Shown here in pieces: positions 6,308-7,205 of a stretch of 7,205 nt of DNA (within the stretch, counting starts at the first letter, position 1; each line of letters begins with the position of its first letter). Source of the DNA: an uncultured Pseudomonadota bacterium. Lineage in GTDB: Bacteria > Desulfobacterota_B > Binatia > UBA9968. Below the pieces are notes generated by a model that worked only from the letters and a program-made list of their open reading frames with translations, did no database searches and was not told where the DNA came from. Where the stretch lies: positions 1 to 7,205 of the forward strand of contig CAMLCX010000243.1 in NCBI GenBank assembly GCA_946478635.1. The letters run 5' to 3'. A program made the translations under genes and the position numbers.

Positions 6308-6332
6308 TGGCGCTTAGTGGGAAGGAGTGGGA
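6308..6332 (+). promoter_or_regulatory. MraZ operator: three TGGNN boxes 10 bases apart
   Basis: TGGCG (6308-6312), TGGGA (6318-6322) and TGGGA (6328-6332) are spaced five bases apart, a 10-base period that puts them on one face of the helix. This matches the TGGGN-N5 direct repeats bound by MraZ in Escherichia coli. The boxes start right after the -10 and cover the expected transcript start, so binding would block initiation. A further TGGGG at 6287-6291 lies in the promoter spacer, 21 bases before the first box. Confidence 0.85.
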
Positions 6333-6372
6333 TAACTATTTTCATTAGTTTTCTCCTCCGCCATCGCAAACC

Positions 6373-6825
6373 ATGTTTCGCGGCAGCTTTGAACACACGT
6401 TGGATAACAAGGGACGCTTGAGCATCCCCGCCAAATTTCGCGATGTGCTGGTCGGCAAGGGCGATGAACGCATTGTCCTGACCAATTTCGTCATTGATGG
6501 GGAGCGGTGCCTTGATGTCTATCCGATCGATGCGTGGATCACGTTTGAGGAAGATATCCGCAAGAAGCCCAAATTTGATCCGCGCGTCGTCAAGTTCCAA
6601 AATTATTATTTGGGGTCTGCATGTGAATGCAGCTTGGATACCCATGGGCGAATTTTGATTCCACCGGTCTTGAGAAAATACGCCGATCTCAAACGCGATG
6701 TCGTGCTGGTTTCCGCGTTGGAGAAGTTTCGAGTGTTGGACCGAGACGCGTGGCGGAAAATTTTTGCCGAAGCGGAAGACAAACTTATGCAGGACCCGGA
6801 TTTTCTCGGCGACTTGGGATTATGA
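6373..6825 (+). CDS. mraZ: MraZ transcriptional regulator
   Basis: MraZ is a ring-forming DNA-binding protein of the SpoVT-AbrB fold. It usually heads the division and cell-wall (dcw) cluster and represses its own operon. The 150-residue length is typical. Two AbrB-like halves are visible, each with its DxxGR signature: DNKGR at 11-15, followed by LSIPAKFRD, and DTHGR at 89-93, followed by ILIPPVLRKYA. The ATG at 6373 gives the classic MFRGSFEHTLDNKGRLSIP start, so it is secure even though no Shine-Dalgarno precedes it. The leader instead holds CTCCTCC at 6352-6358, which resembles the anti-Shine-Dalgarno itself. The promoter and three MraZ boxes lie directly upstream. A STAS-domain gene begins 45 bases after the stop, probably in the same transcript. 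Confidence 0.97.
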   Translation: MFRGSFEHTLDNKGRLSIPAKFRDVLVGKGDERIVLTNFVIDGERCLDVYPIDAWITFEEDIRKKPKFDPRVVKFQNYYLGSACECSLDTHGRILIPPVLRKYADLKRDVVLVSALEKFRVLDRDAWRKIFAEAEDKLMQDPDFLGDLGL

Positions 6826-6856
6826 CAGCGCAAACGTAACAACTCAGTCGGGGCGA

Positions 6857-6862
6857 AAGGAG
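6857..6862 (+). promoter_or_regulatory. Shine-Dalgarno site of the STAS gene
   Basis: AAGGAG lies eight bases before the ATG at 6871, a strong ribosome-binding site that fixes this start. Its strength contrasts with mraZ, which has none. Confidence 0.85.
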
Positions 6863-6870
6863 CGGAACGA

Positions 6871-7205
6871 ATGCTGGCGCGAAAACCCATTCAAGATATC
6901 TCGGTGATCGACTTGACCGGTGATATCGATTTTCGTGAAATGATTCGAATCAAAGACGTGATCGGATCGTTGATCGAAAAGGATCGGACCAAAGTGGTGC
7001 TCAACCTCAAATCGGTCGATCATATCAACTATTTGAGCATCGGTCTTCTACTCGAGCGCCTCAAGCTCCTGCGCAATCTCAACGGGGATCTAAAGCTCGC
7101 GGGGATGAGTCCGTTTCTGCGCGATATTTTCAGAGTCGTCGGCATGGACCGCTTCTTTGAGGATTATACATCGCTCGAGGACGCCATCGAGAGTTTCGAT
7201 GACGA
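6871..7205 (+). CDS. STAS-domain protein, anti-sigma-factor-antagonist-like (3' end outside window)
   Basis: The 111 residues visible form a complete STAS domain of the SpoIIAA/RsbV type. Such proteins bind anti-sigma or partner-switch kinases and are controlled by serine phosphorylation. The fold is followed along the sequence: strand ISVIDLTGDID (10-20), helix FREMIRIKDVIGSLIEKD, strand KVVLNLKSVDHIN (41-53), helix IGLLLERLKLLRNLNG (57-72), strand DLKLAGMSP (73-81), and the closing helix FLRDIFRVVGMDRFF. In SpoIIAA the loop reads DSSG with the phosphorylated Ser58. Here the aligned bases give N53-Y54-L55-S56, so the usual phosphoserine is Tyr and a serine sits two residues later. The start is supported by AAGGAG. 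It lies 45 bases behind mraZ, probably co-transcribed. The stop codon lies beyond the edge, so a C-terminal extension cannot be excluded. Confidence 0.9.
   Translation, partial: MLARKPIQDISVIDLTGDIDFREMIRIKDVIGSLIEKDRTKVVLNLKSVDHINYLSIGLLLERLKLLRNLNGDLKLAGMSPFLRDIFRVVGMDRFFEDYTSLEDAIESFDD

Noticed and set aside
1..7205. CRISPR arrays, tRNA genes, insertion sequences or prophage parts
   Set aside because: No regularly spaced repeats, tRNA cloverleaf, transposase-like protein or terminal inverted repeats were seen on either strand.

Overview
The window reads as an ordinary chromosomal stretch from a Gram-negative, moderately GC-rich bacterium. The order C4 zinc-ribbon gene, RNase P RNA, mraZ recalls deltaproteobacteria-like lineages (Desulfobacterota, Binatota, Methylomirabilota and relatives). 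That placement is inferred from gene order and protein style; no taxonomic marker search was possible. Nothing looks like a phage, transposon, CRISPR array or defence island.

Layout. (1) Bases 3-158 hold the 3' end of an unrecognised + strand gene, followed by a short spacer with an imperfect 16-bp direct repeat. (2) A DMT/EamA-type transporter on the minus strand (340-1206) diverges from mgtE (1398-2711), a complete Mg2+ channel with N domain, two CBS domains and a five-helix pore. (3) A stand-alone GlcD-like FAD-linked oxidase follows (2835-4229). (4) Bases 4230-4533 hold no convincing gene but end in a very strong intrinsic terminator. This lies directly in front of the ribosome-binding site and TTG start of a coiled-coil/C4 zinc-ribbon protein (4534-5259), which suggests a leader that controls the gene. 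(5) After a 406-base stretch with no convincing gene comes a textbook class A RNase P RNA (about 5666-6039) with P1, P2, P3 and P4 all traceable by pairing. (6) A further 333-base intergenic region ends in a near-consensus sigma-70 promoter and three TGGNN boxes exactly 10 bases apart, the expected MraZ autoregulatory operator. (7) mraZ (6373-6825) follows, and then the start of a STAS-domain anti-sigma-factor-antagonist-like gene (from 6871) that runs off the window.

How it fits together. The right half is housekeeping: tRNA processing (rnpB), a nucleic-acid-associated zinc-ribbon protein, and the head of what is probably the division/cell-wall (dcw) cluster. The most interesting points are the terminator in front of the zinc-ribbon start, the complete MraZ operator, and the STAS gene placed right after mraZ. 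That STAS protein has lost the usual DSSG phosphorylation motif, reading NYLS instead. I see no previously undescribed multi-gene system here.
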